Below the pieces are notes generated by a model. The model was not told the DNA's origin. It was given only the letters and a program-made list of their open reading frames with translations, and searched no databases. DNA of 64,000 nt. Origin: Planctomycetota bacterium (GTDB lineage: Bacteria > Planctomycetota > UBA1135 > GCA-002686595). This document shows, piece by piece, positions 8,587 to 17,029 of this stretch; within the stretch, counting starts at the first letter, position 1; every line of letters begins with the position of its first letter. The translations under genes and the position numbers were made by a program. The stretch spans positions 124,001 to 188,000 of the forward strand of contig NYYZ01000029.1 in assembly GCA_002686945.1 (NCBI GenBank). Reading direction: 5' to 3'.

Positions 8587-10139
8587 TTGCGCTTCTGGCA
8601 TTGGGACTGGTGGGAATGGACAACTCCACCAGAGAAGTCACCTTTACCGATGCATCGCTCGCCGTTCCAGGTGAACTGCTCTTCTGGGAAGCGCAAGATT
8701 GGGACCGTGACGGGCAAATCGATCTGCTGCTGGTATCTGTAGCGCCGAGCGGTCGACGAGAGTTGCACGTACATCCCGTACAGGGTCAGACCATCGAGGC
8801 AAAGCCTTCTCACTCCATGGAATTCCTGGGGGATGTGACCGCCTTCGGCCTGGCAGAACTGCGACCCACGGAACCAGGCCGAGAGGTCTTGCTCCTGTCC
8901 CCCACAGGTGCTTGGTCCTACTCCCTCAACAAGCCAGGCTATCGGGGCAACATCACTCAACTGGTCAAATTCGAAGGGGTCTTCGACTTGCCCCTGGCCG
9001 AGCGCATCGGCTGGTGGGAATACATCGGACCAGGCCCCAACGGGATCGATCAATTTCTGGTGCCCTCCTTGGCTGGAATGCTGCGCGCTCAAAAGGCAAG
9101 GAGCGCCTGGGACTTGAGTGCAACACCCGGCGCGAACCCGCCCAAGCGAATTGGAACGGGCAGCCTGCCCTCGACCCCGCGCTCTGCCACTGGCGGACTA
9201 CGAGTTGCGTTGGAAGTGGAAGGAGGCAAGCTCAGGCATCCCTTCATCGGTGAAGCAAGCCAGGGTTTTTCCACCATGGCGCGGGACTCGATCTCGCTTG
9301 AAGCACCTGCATGGGTGGACTTTGACGGGGACGGTGATCGCGACCTGCTGTACCTGACCAAAAGCGAGTTGGTGATTTATCAAAGCGACGGGAATGGCGC
9401 TCCCCAAGAACCCATCCGGCGCGAACCCCTGCCCGACTATCTGCCAGCGCCTGACACGAAGGGCGTCAACCTGCGCTTGCTCGACATCAACCGCGACGGC
9501 CGATTGGATTTCCTTGTGCAGATCCACAAGTCATCCAAGTCGACCTTCAGCAACGGCTCAACACGTTTGTTGATCTTGCTCCAGAGCAAGACCCGTATGC
9601 TGCCTGCAAAGCCAAATCAAACCTTGTCCTTCGCGGCCACAAATCTGAGCGCTGAAATCGCCAACATCAATGGGGACGAACACCTGGATCTGGTTGTGCA
9701 GCAGTTCGAATTGCCCGAACTGACCGCCATGGTCACTGGCCTTGAGTTTACCCTGACCCATATGTTCTACGCGGGAACAGGCCGAGGCTTCGAGCCCCAA
9801 CCCACCCTGCGCCAGGCAAGCAAGTACGACGAAGAAGAAGTGCAAGACCTGATTGTCAATCGCGCCTTCCGCATGGACCTCTCCGGAGACGGGCTGGCGG
9901 ACATGGTGGAGATCGACCTGCAGGGGCGCATCGCAATCAGGCGTCTGATCAAGAAAAGCGGCTTCTTCTCAGGCACGACCTGGTCCCTGGAGAAGGTGCC
10001 CTGGAAACGCTTCGACACCGTTGGCTCAATCCAGGATCTTGATGTACGCGACCTGAATGGGGACGGTCAAGGGGATGTGGTCAGCCTCAACGACACGGGC
10101 CTGACGATCCTGCTCTCGAGCAAGGGCGGCGGCCAATGA
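8583..10139 (+). CDS. Secreted VCBS/FG-GAP-repeat protein
   Basis: This 518-residue protein starts with a short hydrophobic leader. It contains at least six Ca-binding-loop-like repeats of the form DxDxDGxxD, for example DWDRDGQID (residue about 38), DFDGDGDRD (245), DINRDGRLD (300), DLSGDGLAD (431) and DLNGDGQGD (489), with a degenerate NINGDEHLD at about 360. Such repeats form blades of integrin-alpha-like beta-propellers in secreted or surface proteins. Both ends overlap neighbours by ATGA (8583-8586 and 10136-10139), placing it in the middle of a three-gene coupled unit with the PDZ protein and a second VCBS protein. No catalytic domain is recognisable. Confidence 0.82.
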   Translation: MIALLALGLVGMDNSTREVTFTDASLAVPGELLFWEAQDWDRDGQIDLLLVSVAPSGRRELHVHPVQGQTIEAKPSHSMEFLGDVTAFGLAELRPTEPGREVLLLSPTGAWSYSLNKPGYRGNITQLVKFEGVFDLPLAERIGWWEYIGPGPNGIDQFLVPSLAGMLRAQKARSAWDLSATPGANPPKRIGTGSLPSTPRSATGGLRVALEVEGGKLRHPFIGEASQGFSTMARDSISLEAPAWVDFDGDGDRDLLYLTKSELVIYQSDGNGAPQEPIRREPLPDYLPAPDTKGVNLRLLDINRDGRLDFLVQIHKSSKSTFSNGSTRLLILLQSKTRMLPAKPNQTLSFAATNLSAEIANINGDEHLDLVVQQFELPELTAMVTGLEFTLTHMFYAGTGRGFEPQPTLRQASKYDEEEVQDLIVNRAFRMDLSGDGLADMVEIDLQGRIAIRRLIKKSGFFSGTTWSLEKVPWKRFDTVGSIQDLDVRDLNGDGQGDVVSLNDTGLTILLSSKGGGQ

Positions 10140-11818
10140 ATCCACACCTGATGATTGCTGGTTGGCTCGTGCTCAGCTATCCCCTGACGCCTAACCCGGA
10201 AGGTCCGGCCGCAGCGCCTCAGGACCAGGACGCACCGATCTTCAGCACCACCGTCCTGGCTGTGGACGGAGAACTCGGGGAACTGATTCTGGCGGACGTG
10301 GACGGAGACGGGGATCAGGATCTAGTGCAAATCCACAAAGAAGGCGTCAGGGTCAGACTCTTGGACTCCGCAGGACATTACACAGAAAAGCCCGGAGCCC
10401 TGTTTCCCTGGCCCTCGCAGCGAACAGCCTGGGACCTGGCCGACATGAACGGGGATCAAGGGCAGGAACTGGTCCTGTTCGTGGATGGCGCCCGGGTGCT
10501 TCAGTCGCGCTGTGTCGATGGTGTCTTTGGCGAACCGGAGGAACTGTTGAAAGCAAGCGGCTGGCAGCCCCTGGGGGTGCACCACATGCGCTTCACCCGG
10601 GACATCGATGGGGATGGACAGATGGATATCACCATCCCCCTGCCCACATCTCATCAGCTCTTTCTGCGCAGGGAACAGGGCTTCACCAAGCCCCTGACCA
10701 TCAAGTACCGACCGCTCGTGGACCAGAGCTTCGGAGATCCAAGCCTGCCGCGCATGAGTATCTCCCAAACAGTAAGCGCACCCTGGTTTGGGCTCAAAGA
10801 CGTGGACGGGGACGGGCACAAGGATGTGGTATCCAACACGGACGAAGAGGTCGCCTTCCACATCTTCCGGCAAGGAGTGATCCCAGCAGACCCCACCTGG
10901 ATCCTCGATATCGCCGCCTTGACCCGCGACTTGCCCGATGAAAAGGACATCGACCTGGAAAATCTGCTGGCCATTATCTCCCACCGACTCGAATGGCGAC
11001 TGGTGGATCTCGATGGGATTGCCCCCTATGACCTGATCGTCAGCGTCGGCGGGAAGATCCGCACCTGGCTTGGGGGCAGCGTCAGGGGCATGAGGGGGGA
11101 TCCGGATCAACTGCTACTGGCAGCTGGCAATCTTCTTTGGTTCTTCACCCGCCAGATAGAAGGCTCTCCCCTACCCGAACTCCAGATCGTACGTGGAGAA
11201 AAAATAGGACTGGGGCGCATTATTCGCTACCTGATTCTGCCGGGCAAAATCACATTTGACCTCTTCACCTATCGCAACGAGGCGGGACGCTTTTCAGAAC
11301 GACCCATACGCAAGAACAAGATCCAATTCAGTATCCCCAGACTGATGACCCTTCTTGACGATGACGGCCTGGGCTCGGCAGTGGAGGATCAATTCAAGAT
11401 CCCCGCCCGCCGCATGCACCGCACATCTGGCACCGACGACATCGCCGATCTGGCGGAACACGAGCTGCGCATATATGCTCGCTGCGCCCCTCCTGCCAGC
11501 AAGACCGAAAAGATCCTGGACGGGACTTTCGAAATGGACCGCTTCATCGAGTTGTTCCTGCTGGAGGACCTGGACCGCCGGGGCGATGGCGCCAACACCC
11601 TCCTGGACCTGGGCAGTTTGGCGACATACGAGTTTTCCCCCGGCTTGATCCTGCGTAGGGCAAGAAAGGACAAGCCGATCACCTTTCGGGCCCAGCTACC
11701 AGAAGGCAAACACCGGCTGGCCTGCCGCGACCTGACGGGCAACGGCGGGAGTGACCTGATCGTGGTCACCGACGCCAAGCAGGGCAAGGTGGTTTCGATC
11801 TTCGTGCGTCGACCCTAG
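10136..11818 (+). CDS. Secreted VCBS/FG-GAP-repeat protein, partner of the preceding gene
   Basis: This 560-residue protein has an N-terminal signal peptide (to about residue 25). DxDGDGxxD loops lie near residues 52 (DVDGDGDQD), 155 (DIDGDGQMD) and 221 (DVDGDGHKD), with a degenerate DMNGDQGQE near residue 102. The C-terminal half (about 260-520) has few such loops, matches no family I know and may be a separate domain. It shares architecture with the upstream gene and is coupled to it by ATGA at 10136-10139, so the two may form a hetero-assembly. The convergent next gene begins only 29 bases beyond its stop. Confidence 0.8.
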   Translation: MNPHLMIAGWLVLSYPLTPNPEGPAAAPQDQDAPIFSTTVLAVDGELGELILADVDGDGDQDLVQIHKEGVRVRLLDSAGHYTEKPGALFPWPSQRTAWDLADMNGDQGQELVLFVDGARVLQSRCVDGVFGEPEELLKASGWQPLGVHHMRFTRDIDGDGQMDITIPLPTSHQLFLRREQGFTKPLTIKYRPLVDQSFGDPSLPRMSISQTVSAPWFGLKDVDGDGHKDVVSNTDEEVAFHIFRQGVIPADPTWILDIAALTRDLPDEKDIDLENLLAIISHRLEWRLVDLDGIAPYDLIVSVGGKIRTWLGGSVRGMRGDPDQLLLAAGNLLWFFTRQIEGSPLPELQIVRGEKIGLGRIIRYLILPGKITFDLFTYRNEAGRFSERPIRKNKIQFSIPRLMTLLDDDGLGSAVEDQFKIPARRMHRTSGTDDIADLAEHELRIYARCAPPASKTEKILDGTFEMDRFIELFLLEDLDRRGDGANTLLDLGSLATYEFSPGLILRRARKDKPITFRAQLPEGKHRLACRDLTGNGGSDLIVVTDAKQGKVVSIFVRRP

Positions 11819-11847
11819 GGGCGCGCCGCTTTGGCGATAGGGGTTCC

Positions 11848-13485
11848 TTACTTGCGCCGACGGGCGTCATCGCTGGTGTCTTGCATGTCGATGGCCCAAT
11901 CCTTCCAACGATCTTCCAACACCCTCAGGGATTGTCCCGGAGGCACACCCAGCAGCTTGGTAGCCGCTTCGCGCCAGGCAGCAATCATGCTGTCGCGTTC
12001 CAGTGACAGCTTGCCCGCCGCCCGCAACCAAAGCTGGGCGCTCCTGCCCTCTTCGCGCACCAGATAGTCAAAAAAGGACCAGGACTTGGCCACATCGCCG
12101 TCGTCCATCTGAAAGAGGGTCTTGAGGGCCAGCCTTTCGATCGGTTGCCCCTTGGTCAAGGCCACCTGATTGAGCTTGGCGCGACGGCCCACTCCAAAGG
12201 TCTTCTCGCCGCCCTTCTTGTCCTTTGTCTTGTCCGAACGGGTGCCTCCCTTGTCGTACTCAAAGGCGATGCAGGTCACCTGATTGACACCCATCATCTC
12301 GAAGGACAGCCACCAGGCCACGGCTTCGCTAAGCCAGTCCTGATCCATGCGTCCCTCTTCGTTGCCAAAGTGCAGGCCCGCCAGCATGTGACCAACCTGA
12401 TGAACAATCTGTCCGTGCAAGTGATCTCCCTCACGCCAACGACGCAAGAACCGGAAGAGCTTCTCGTGGTGGCCATCAATGCGCTCGCCGCCGATCTCCA
12501 GACGCCGCTCCACATCCCGGGACCAGTTCGATTGAAAGTACTTCTCCGAGACACCGCGGTAGGCCTTGGAAGAGTCCGGCACAAAGATCCATTCGGCGCT
12601 GATGCGGTCCTGGAAGACATCCTTGAAGTCCTCGGCCACGTAAGGGTCCACCAGCTCTTTGCGGAACTGTTCCATGACCAGTTCGCCGTAGCGCAGACCA
12701 TCTTGAACCTCCTCGGGAGAGAGCACGCCACGCACGGAGGTGATACGTAGGTGTGTGGACTCATAGCAGATGACCTTTTGAGAGCCGTAACCCAATTCTT
12801 CGAGCACCTCCAGCAGGACCTCATCCGCAGGAGCCTTCTTGACCGAGTCCAGGGCCGACTGCCCACGGGCGGCGAGATACTCCTCACGTCCCCTACGTGC
12901 GGCCTTTGCAAAGGACTTCTCCCAGCCCGCAACCGCTGAGGGGAAGGGGCTCATCTTCAGCCAGGAAACAAAGCGCGTACCCGCCCCCAGGTAACGCTCA
13001 TGGCGCAGGCTCCAGTCCGCGCTGCCGCGCTTGGCCTCGTCTCGGGCATCCTCCAGCTTGTCCAGTTGATCGATACGTAGACGGTATTCCAGGGAGATTC
13101 CATTCAGGGTCTCACCTGGAAAGGCCCGTTGCATCTCCACCACATAGCCACCGCTGATGGAAGCCTCGGTCTTTCTGCTTGAGGCGATGCGCTCCCCGTC
13201 CTTCTCAAACCAGGGGGACATTTCAGGCTTCTTGGGATCGTGGATGAAGACCTCGATCGTGCCGCCCGGGTTGTACTGAATCGCACCGTTCTTGAGAATC
13301 CGCGCGCCAGATCGGATCTCGACCATCAGGACCATGTCCCCTTTATAGGAGACGATGTTGCTCTTGAATTTCTTCTGGCCCTTGGTGTCGACACTGATGG
13401 CCCAGACGCCATCGACCTGCGGGGCTGCCTTTGCGAGCCCGGTACCCATGACCAACGCCAAGAAGGTCGCCAAGATGAATCGCAT
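11848..13485 (-). CDS. Secreted protein with a degenerate zinc-peptidase-like (HQxxH) motif
   Basis: The ATG at 13485 places a signal peptide directly at the N-terminus (MRFILATFLALVMGTGLAKA), giving 545 residues; starts at 13491 and 13521 are also in frame. The C-terminal half contains HQVGHMLAGLHFG followed 20-odd residues later by DWLSEAVAWW. This is the layout of gluzincin-type metallopeptidases (HExxH, then a Glu in a following helix) and recalls the DUF1570-type proteins common in Planctomycetota. Here the catalytic Glu of HExxH is Gln. Both zinc-ligand His and the downstream Glu remain, so it may bind metal without cleaving peptides. The N-terminal half is an unassigned beta-rich region. 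It probably acts in the periplasm or outside the cell. Confidence 0.72.
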   Translation of the reverse strand: MRFILATFLALVMGTGLAKAAPQVDGVWAISVDTKGQKKFKSNIVSYKGDMVLMVEIRSGARILKNGAIQYNPGGTIEVFIHDPKKPEMSPWFEKDGERIASSRKTEASISGGYVVEMQRAFPGETLNGISLEYRLRIDQLDKLEDARDEAKRGSADWSLRHERYLGAGTRFVSWLKMSPFPSAVAGWEKSFAKAARRGREEYLAARGQSALDSVKKAPADEVLLEVLEELGYGSQKVICYESTHLRITSVRGVLSPEEVQDGLRYGELVMEQFRKELVDPYVAEDFKDVFQDRISAEWIFVPDSSKAYRGVSEKYFQSNWSRDVERRLEIGGERIDGHHEKLFRFLRRWREGDHLHGQIVHQVGHMLAGLHFGNEEGRMDQDWLSEAVAWWLSFEMMGVNQVTCIAFEYDKGGTRSDKTKDKKGGEKTFGVGRRAKLNQVALTKGQPIERLALKTLFQMDDGDVAKSWSFFDYLVREEGRSAQLWLRAAGKLSLERDSMIAAWREAATKLLGVPPGQSLRVLEDRWKDWAIDMQDTSDDARRRK

Positions 13486-13549
13486 ACCCATGCCCGCTAT
13501 CCTACGGGATGCCAAAGGCAAGCCGGGTGCCTAATGGCAATAGCCCTGC

Positions 13550-15091
13550 CTAGCCTTCGTCCGCAGGCCCAAAGCGCTGATCCAAGAGCCCGCCAAAGCC
13601 CTCAAGCGCCACGCGCTGGGTGTAGAAGTCAAGGCCCCGCAGCCCTCCCAACTCCTCGCCGCCACCAGCCCGCCCGGGCCCGCCGTGCACCATGCTGGGC
13701 AAGACCATGCCCGGGGCCAGAGCCTGCTCAGCCATGCGCTTTGATCCGATCCAGACACGACCATGCCAGGGCGCAACGCCCAAGACCACTTCTTCGGCCC
13801 AAGACACGTTGTCCGAATAGAGACTGCAAACCAAACCCCCGCCACCCTTATTACAAAGGCGAATCGCTTCCGCCCTCGTGCCGTCATAGGGAATCAGGGT
13901 GGCCACGGGACCAAAGACCTCAAGCTCATGCAGCACGGCTGCTTCGGAATCTGTGGCCTTCAACAAGGTGGGCTGGACCAAGAGCGCCTGCCCATCCTTT
14001 TCAGGCAAGCCCCCGCAGATCACGTCTGCCGCCTCCAGCAGGCGCCCCATGCCGCTCTTCACATCATCGAACTGGCCGGGGTGGGCCACGGGGGCCACGC
14101 GGTTCGCGCGCTCGGCGGGGTCACCCACCGGGAAGCGCGCAAGTTCTGCCACCAGGTCCTCGGCAAATGAATCCAGCAGACTCTCCGGGATCAGGATGCG
14201 CCGCACGGCGGTGCATTTTTGCCCGGCCTTCTGGGTCATGTCAGTAGCGATGTTCAGAAGCGCCAGGTTCCAGGTCTCTTCCCCGGGTTCCAGGTCACCA
14301 TCAAGCACTGCGCCGTTGAGAGAGTCCGCCTCAATGTTCACCCGCACATTCTGCGCCAGCACATTGGGATGGCTCTTGATCTTGAGGCCCGTTTGGGCCG
14401 AGCCCGTAAAAGCGACCCCGTCCATGGGGCCCAAGTGATCGAGCAAGTCCCCCGCCGAGCCACACAGGAATTGAAAGGCACCCTCGGGCAACAAACCGCT
14501 GTCCACAATCTGTTCCGCCACCCGCCAGGCCACCAGGGCGGTACTGGTTCCGGGCTTGCTGATCACGGGCACGCCTGCCAACCAGGCACAGGCCGCCTTT
14601 TCGAGCATGCCCCAGGCGGGGAAGTTGAAGGCATTGATGTGCACCGCGACCCCAGGCCTTGGCACACGCACATGCCGCCCGGAAAATCGCGCTGTACGCC
14701 CGAGTTGCACCGTATCTCCATCGTTCAGGTAGGGCCGATCCCCGAGGCGCTTGCCAAAGGAAGCGTAGGCCGCCAGAGTTCCGGTGGCACCATCAACATC
14801 AAACTTGCCATCCCCGCGGGTGCAGCCACCGTTGATGCGCGCCAGATCGAGCAGTTCGTCCCGGATTTCATGCACCGCCGCGGCCAGGCCCTTGAGCATG
14901 GTGGCACGCTCAGAGAAACTCAACGCGCGCAATGCGGGGCCGCCCACATCGCGGCCGTAAACCACGGCGGCCCCCAGATCAAGGCCGCTTGAGCCGCACT
15001 GGGCCACGGCTTCGCCGTTCATGGGGTTGACCAGGGTGGAATCCGTACCCGGGTGCCAGGATCCGGAGAGGTAGCTCTTGAGGTTGTGCAT
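13550..15091 (-). CDS. Aldehyde dehydrogenase of the PaaZ-N/BoxD type
   Basis: This 513-residue protein is a full-length NAD(P)-dependent aldehyde dehydrogenase. It has NAFNFPAWGMLEKAA near residue 150, TGSAQTGLKIKSHPN near 230, the general-base region NIEADSLNGAV near 255, and the catalytic Cys in KAGQKCTAVRRI near 295. This ordering, and MEADSLN-type rather than ELGG motifs, match the ring-cleavage semialdehyde dehydrogenases of CoA-linked aromatic pathways: the N-terminal half of PaaZ (phenylacetate) and BoxD (3,4-dehydroadipyl-CoA semialdehyde, benzoyl-CoA box pathway). There is no hydratase half, which favours a BoxD-like role. No other aromatic-degradation gene is nearby except the divergent dienoyl-CoA reductase-like SDR, so the physiological substrate is uncertain. 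Confidence 0.82.
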   Translation of the reverse strand: MHNLKSYLSGSWHPGTDSTLVNPMNGEAVAQCGSSGLDLGAAVVYGRDVGGPALRALSFSERATMLKGLAAAVHEIRDELLDLARINGGCTRGDGKFDVDGATGTLAAYASFGKRLGDRPYLNDGDTVQLGRTARFSGRHVRVPRPGVAVHINAFNFPAWGMLEKAACAWLAGVPVISKPGTSTALVAWRVAEQIVDSGLLPEGAFQFLCGSAGDLLDHLGPMDGVAFTGSAQTGLKIKSHPNVLAQNVRVNIEADSLNGAVLDGDLEPGEETWNLALLNIATDMTQKAGQKCTAVRRILIPESLLDSFAEDLVAELARFPVGDPAERANRVAPVAHPGQFDDVKSGMGRLLEAADVICGGLPEKDGQALLVQPTLLKATDSEAAVLHELEVFGPVATLIPYDGTRAEAIRLCNKGGGGLVCSLYSDNVSWAEEVVLGVAPWHGRVWIGSKRMAEQALAPGMVLPSMVHGGPGRAGGGEELGGLRGLDFYTQRVALEGFGGLLDQRFGPADEG

Positions 15092-15151
15092 GGGGAGTCT
15101 CTTCGAAGAATGGCCCGCTACAATAAGCGAGTGGGCATCACTATGCTAGGC

Positions 15152-15997
15152 ATGATGAGCACCCCGTCCCCCACCCATTGGCTGCCCACCAACACCTTTG
15201 CCGGGAAGCGCGCCTTTGTGACCGGAGGTGGTACGGGGCTGGGGCTGGAAATCAGCCGGGGACTGGCGGCCCTGGGTGCCCATGTGACAATCGCCTCGCG
15301 CTCAAAGGAACATCACCTGGGGTTTCTGACCGAAGCCAGCGAAGAGGACTGGGACGCTGGAGCAGTGGTTCTGGATGTGCGCGAGGACCCATCAGTGCGC
15401 GAGGCCATCGACAACTTCTGCGAGCAGCATGGAGGAATCGACATCCTGATCAACAACGCCGCGGGCAACTTTGTGTGTCCCGCCGAACGGCTCTCAAGCA
15501 ATGCCTGGCGCTCGGTGCTGGGCATCGTCCTGGACGGGACCTTCTCCTGTTCCAAGTACGCCGGTCGTCACATGATCGCGGGGGACGGAGGGGTACACCT
15601 GAATGTGGTGGCGACCTACGCCTGGACGGGCATGCCGGGGGTAGTGCACTCGGCCAGCGCCAAGGCCGGTGTCTTGGCCATGACCAGGACCCTGGCTGCC
15701 GAATGGGCACGGCACGGGATTCGGGTCAATGCGATTGCCCCGGGGCCTTTTCAATCGGAAGGGGCGGCGGGCAACCTTTGGCCCGATGAAACCACCGAAG
15801 AACGCATGCGCGAGGCGATCCCAGCCAAGCGTTTTGGGACGACCGAGGAGATGGCCACCCATGCGCTCTATCTTTGTTCAGATGCAGCGGCTTACATCAC
15901 GGGCGAGTGCATGGTCATCGACGGTGGATTGTCATTGGCTTCCGGGCGCATGTGGGAACCCGGAGAGAGGCTGAAACGCAAGCGGGACAAAGACTGA
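15152..15997 (+). CDS. SDR oxidoreductase of the 2,4-dienoyl-CoA reductase type
   Basis: Starts at 15143, 15152 or 15155 avoid overlap with the divergent aldehyde dehydrogenase; 15152 gives 281 residues. The Rossmann motif TGGGTGLGLEI is near residue 25 and NNAAGNF near residue 105. The classical YxxxK is absent. Instead Tyr156 (in ATYAWTG) and Lys171 (in SASAKAG) are 15 residues apart, as in mitochondrial 2,4-dienoyl-CoA reductase DECR1, and the following AAEW...RVNAIAPGP also fits that group. The likely role is NADPH-dependent reduction of a 2,4-dienoyl-CoA during unsaturated fatty acid or CoA-ester breakdown. The stop overlaps the murQ start by one base (TGATG). Confidence 0.85.
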   Translation: MMSTPSPTHWLPTNTFAGKRAFVTGGGTGLGLEISRGLAALGAHVTIASRSKEHHLGFLTEASEEDWDAGAVVLDVREDPSVREAIDNFCEQHGGIDILINNAAGNFVCPAERLSSNAWRSVLGIVLDGTFSCSKYAGRHMIAGDGGVHLNVVATYAWTGMPGVVHSASAKAGVLAMTRTLAAEWARHGIRVNAIAPGPFQSEGAAGNLWPDETTEERMREAIPAKRFGTTEEMATHALYLCSDAAAYITGECMVIDGGLSLASGRMWEPGERLKRKRDKD

Positions 15998-16908
15998 TGG
16001 GTTTGATGGAACGTGGACAGTTGATGACCGAATTGTTGGGCGAGAGCGAGCGGGCCATCGATCAGTTGTCCTTGAGCGAAGCCCTGGAGCGCTTGCATCA
16101 AGCGGACCTGCAAGCCGCCGCGGCGGTGCATGCGGCCCAGGGGGAGATCGCGGAGGCAGTGGAACTGCTCTTGAACCGCGTGCAGGCTGGAGGCCGAGTG
16201 TTCTATGTTGGTGCGGGCACCAGCGGCCGTTTGGCGACCTTGGATGCGGCCGAGTTGCCCCCTACCTTTGGGGTGCCCGAGACCCTCTTCCAAGCGCTCA
16301 TCGCCGGAGGAACCAAAGCCATCAACGCGGCGGTGGAAGGGGCTGAAGATGATTTTGGGGCAGGGACCGAGGCCCTTGCAGAACGCGGACTCGGACCCCA
16401 GGACGCGGTGCTGGGAATCGCAGCCGGGGGCACCACCCCCTTCGTGCACGGGGCCTTGAAATACGCACAGCAAGTGGGCGCCGGGACAATTTTTGTGGCC
16501 TGCATTCCACGGGAACAATTCGAAGATCCCTACGACCTTTCCATCCGCTTGCTCTGTGGTCCCGAAGAGGTCCAGGGCTCCACGCGCATGAAGGCGGGCA
16601 CGGCCACCAAGCTCTGCCTCAACGCACTTTCGACCCTGGTCATGGTGGGCCTGGGCAAGGTTTATCGGGGACGCATGGTGGATGTGTCCACCCAGGGCAA
16701 TGAGAAGCTCGTCGACCGGGGCGAACGTCTGGTGATGGATCTGGGAAGGGTCGACCGGCCGCAGGCCACAAGCCTCCTGGAAGCCAGCCACGGACAGGTC
16801 AAACCGGCCGTGCTGATGGCCCGGCTGAACCTGGACTTCGCAGCAGCACAAGCGATCCTGAAGGACCATGCTGGTCATCTTGAAGCCTGCCTGGAGAGCG
16901 AGCAATGA
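15997..16908 (+). CDS. murQ: N-acetylmuramic acid 6-phosphate etherase (MurQ)
   Basis: MurQ cleaves the lactyl ether of MurNAc-6-phosphate to GlcNAc-6-phosphate and D-lactate in peptidoglycan recycling. ATG at 15997 sits in a TGATG overlap with the upstream stop and gives 303 residues, the usual MurQ length. The SIS domain is clear: FYVGAGTSGRLATLDAAELPP near residue 67, AGGTTPFVHGAL near residue 142, and the STRMKAGTATKL motif near residue 198, with a Glu in the VPET and EGAEDD region where the catalytic acid is expected. A frame running upstream to 15874 exists but lies inside the SDR gene. A tiny membrane protein gene follows with an ATGA overlap. No MurNAc transporter or AnmK is in view. 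Confidence 0.94.
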   Translation: MGLMERGQLMTELLGESERAIDQLSLSEALERLHQADLQAAAAVHAAQGEIAEAVELLLNRVQAGGRVFYVGAGTSGRLATLDAAELPPTFGVPETLFQALIAGGTKAINAAVEGAEDDFGAGTEALAERGLGPQDAVLGIAAGGTTPFVHGALKYAQQVGAGTIFVACIPREQFEDPYDLSIRLLCGPEEVQGSTRMKAGTATKLCLNALSTLVMVGLGKVYRGRMVDVSTQGNEKLVDRGERLVMDLGRVDRPQATSLLEASHGQVKPAVLMARLNLDFAAAQAILKDHAGHLEACLESEQ

Positions 16909-17015
16909 TCGCCTGGGTTGGCACACACGAGTTGTTCCTGACAGTTGTAGCGCTGATCGTCTTGCTACTGCTGATCGCCCTGGTCAACCGGGCGCGTGGT
17001 CGCGGGGACTCCTAG
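16905..17015 (+). CDS. 36-residue single-span membrane protein
   Basis: A complete frame of 36 codons starts with an ATG inside the murQ stop (ATGA, 16905-16908) and ends with TAG at 17013-17015. The product has a short polar start, a hydrophobic span rich in Val, Leu and Ile (about residues 9-27), and a basic tail (NRARGRGDS), consistent with an N-out/C-in single transmembrane helix. A purine-rich GGAGAG lies about 10 bases upstream. The coupling to murQ and the clean topology support a real gene. I recognise no family. It might modulate a membrane partner. Confidence 0.6.
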   Translation: MIAWVGTHELFLTVVALIVLLLLIALVNRARGRGDS

Positions 17016-17029
17016 GACCGCCCCTGGTT

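Noticed and set aside
13240-14247. 335-codon plus-strand frame
   Set aside because: Antisense to the HQxxH protein and aldehyde dehydrogenase genes; Pro/Arg-rich shadow composition.
15892-16926. 344-codon minus-strand frame over murQ
   Set aside because: Antisense to murQ, whose SIS motifs are intact.
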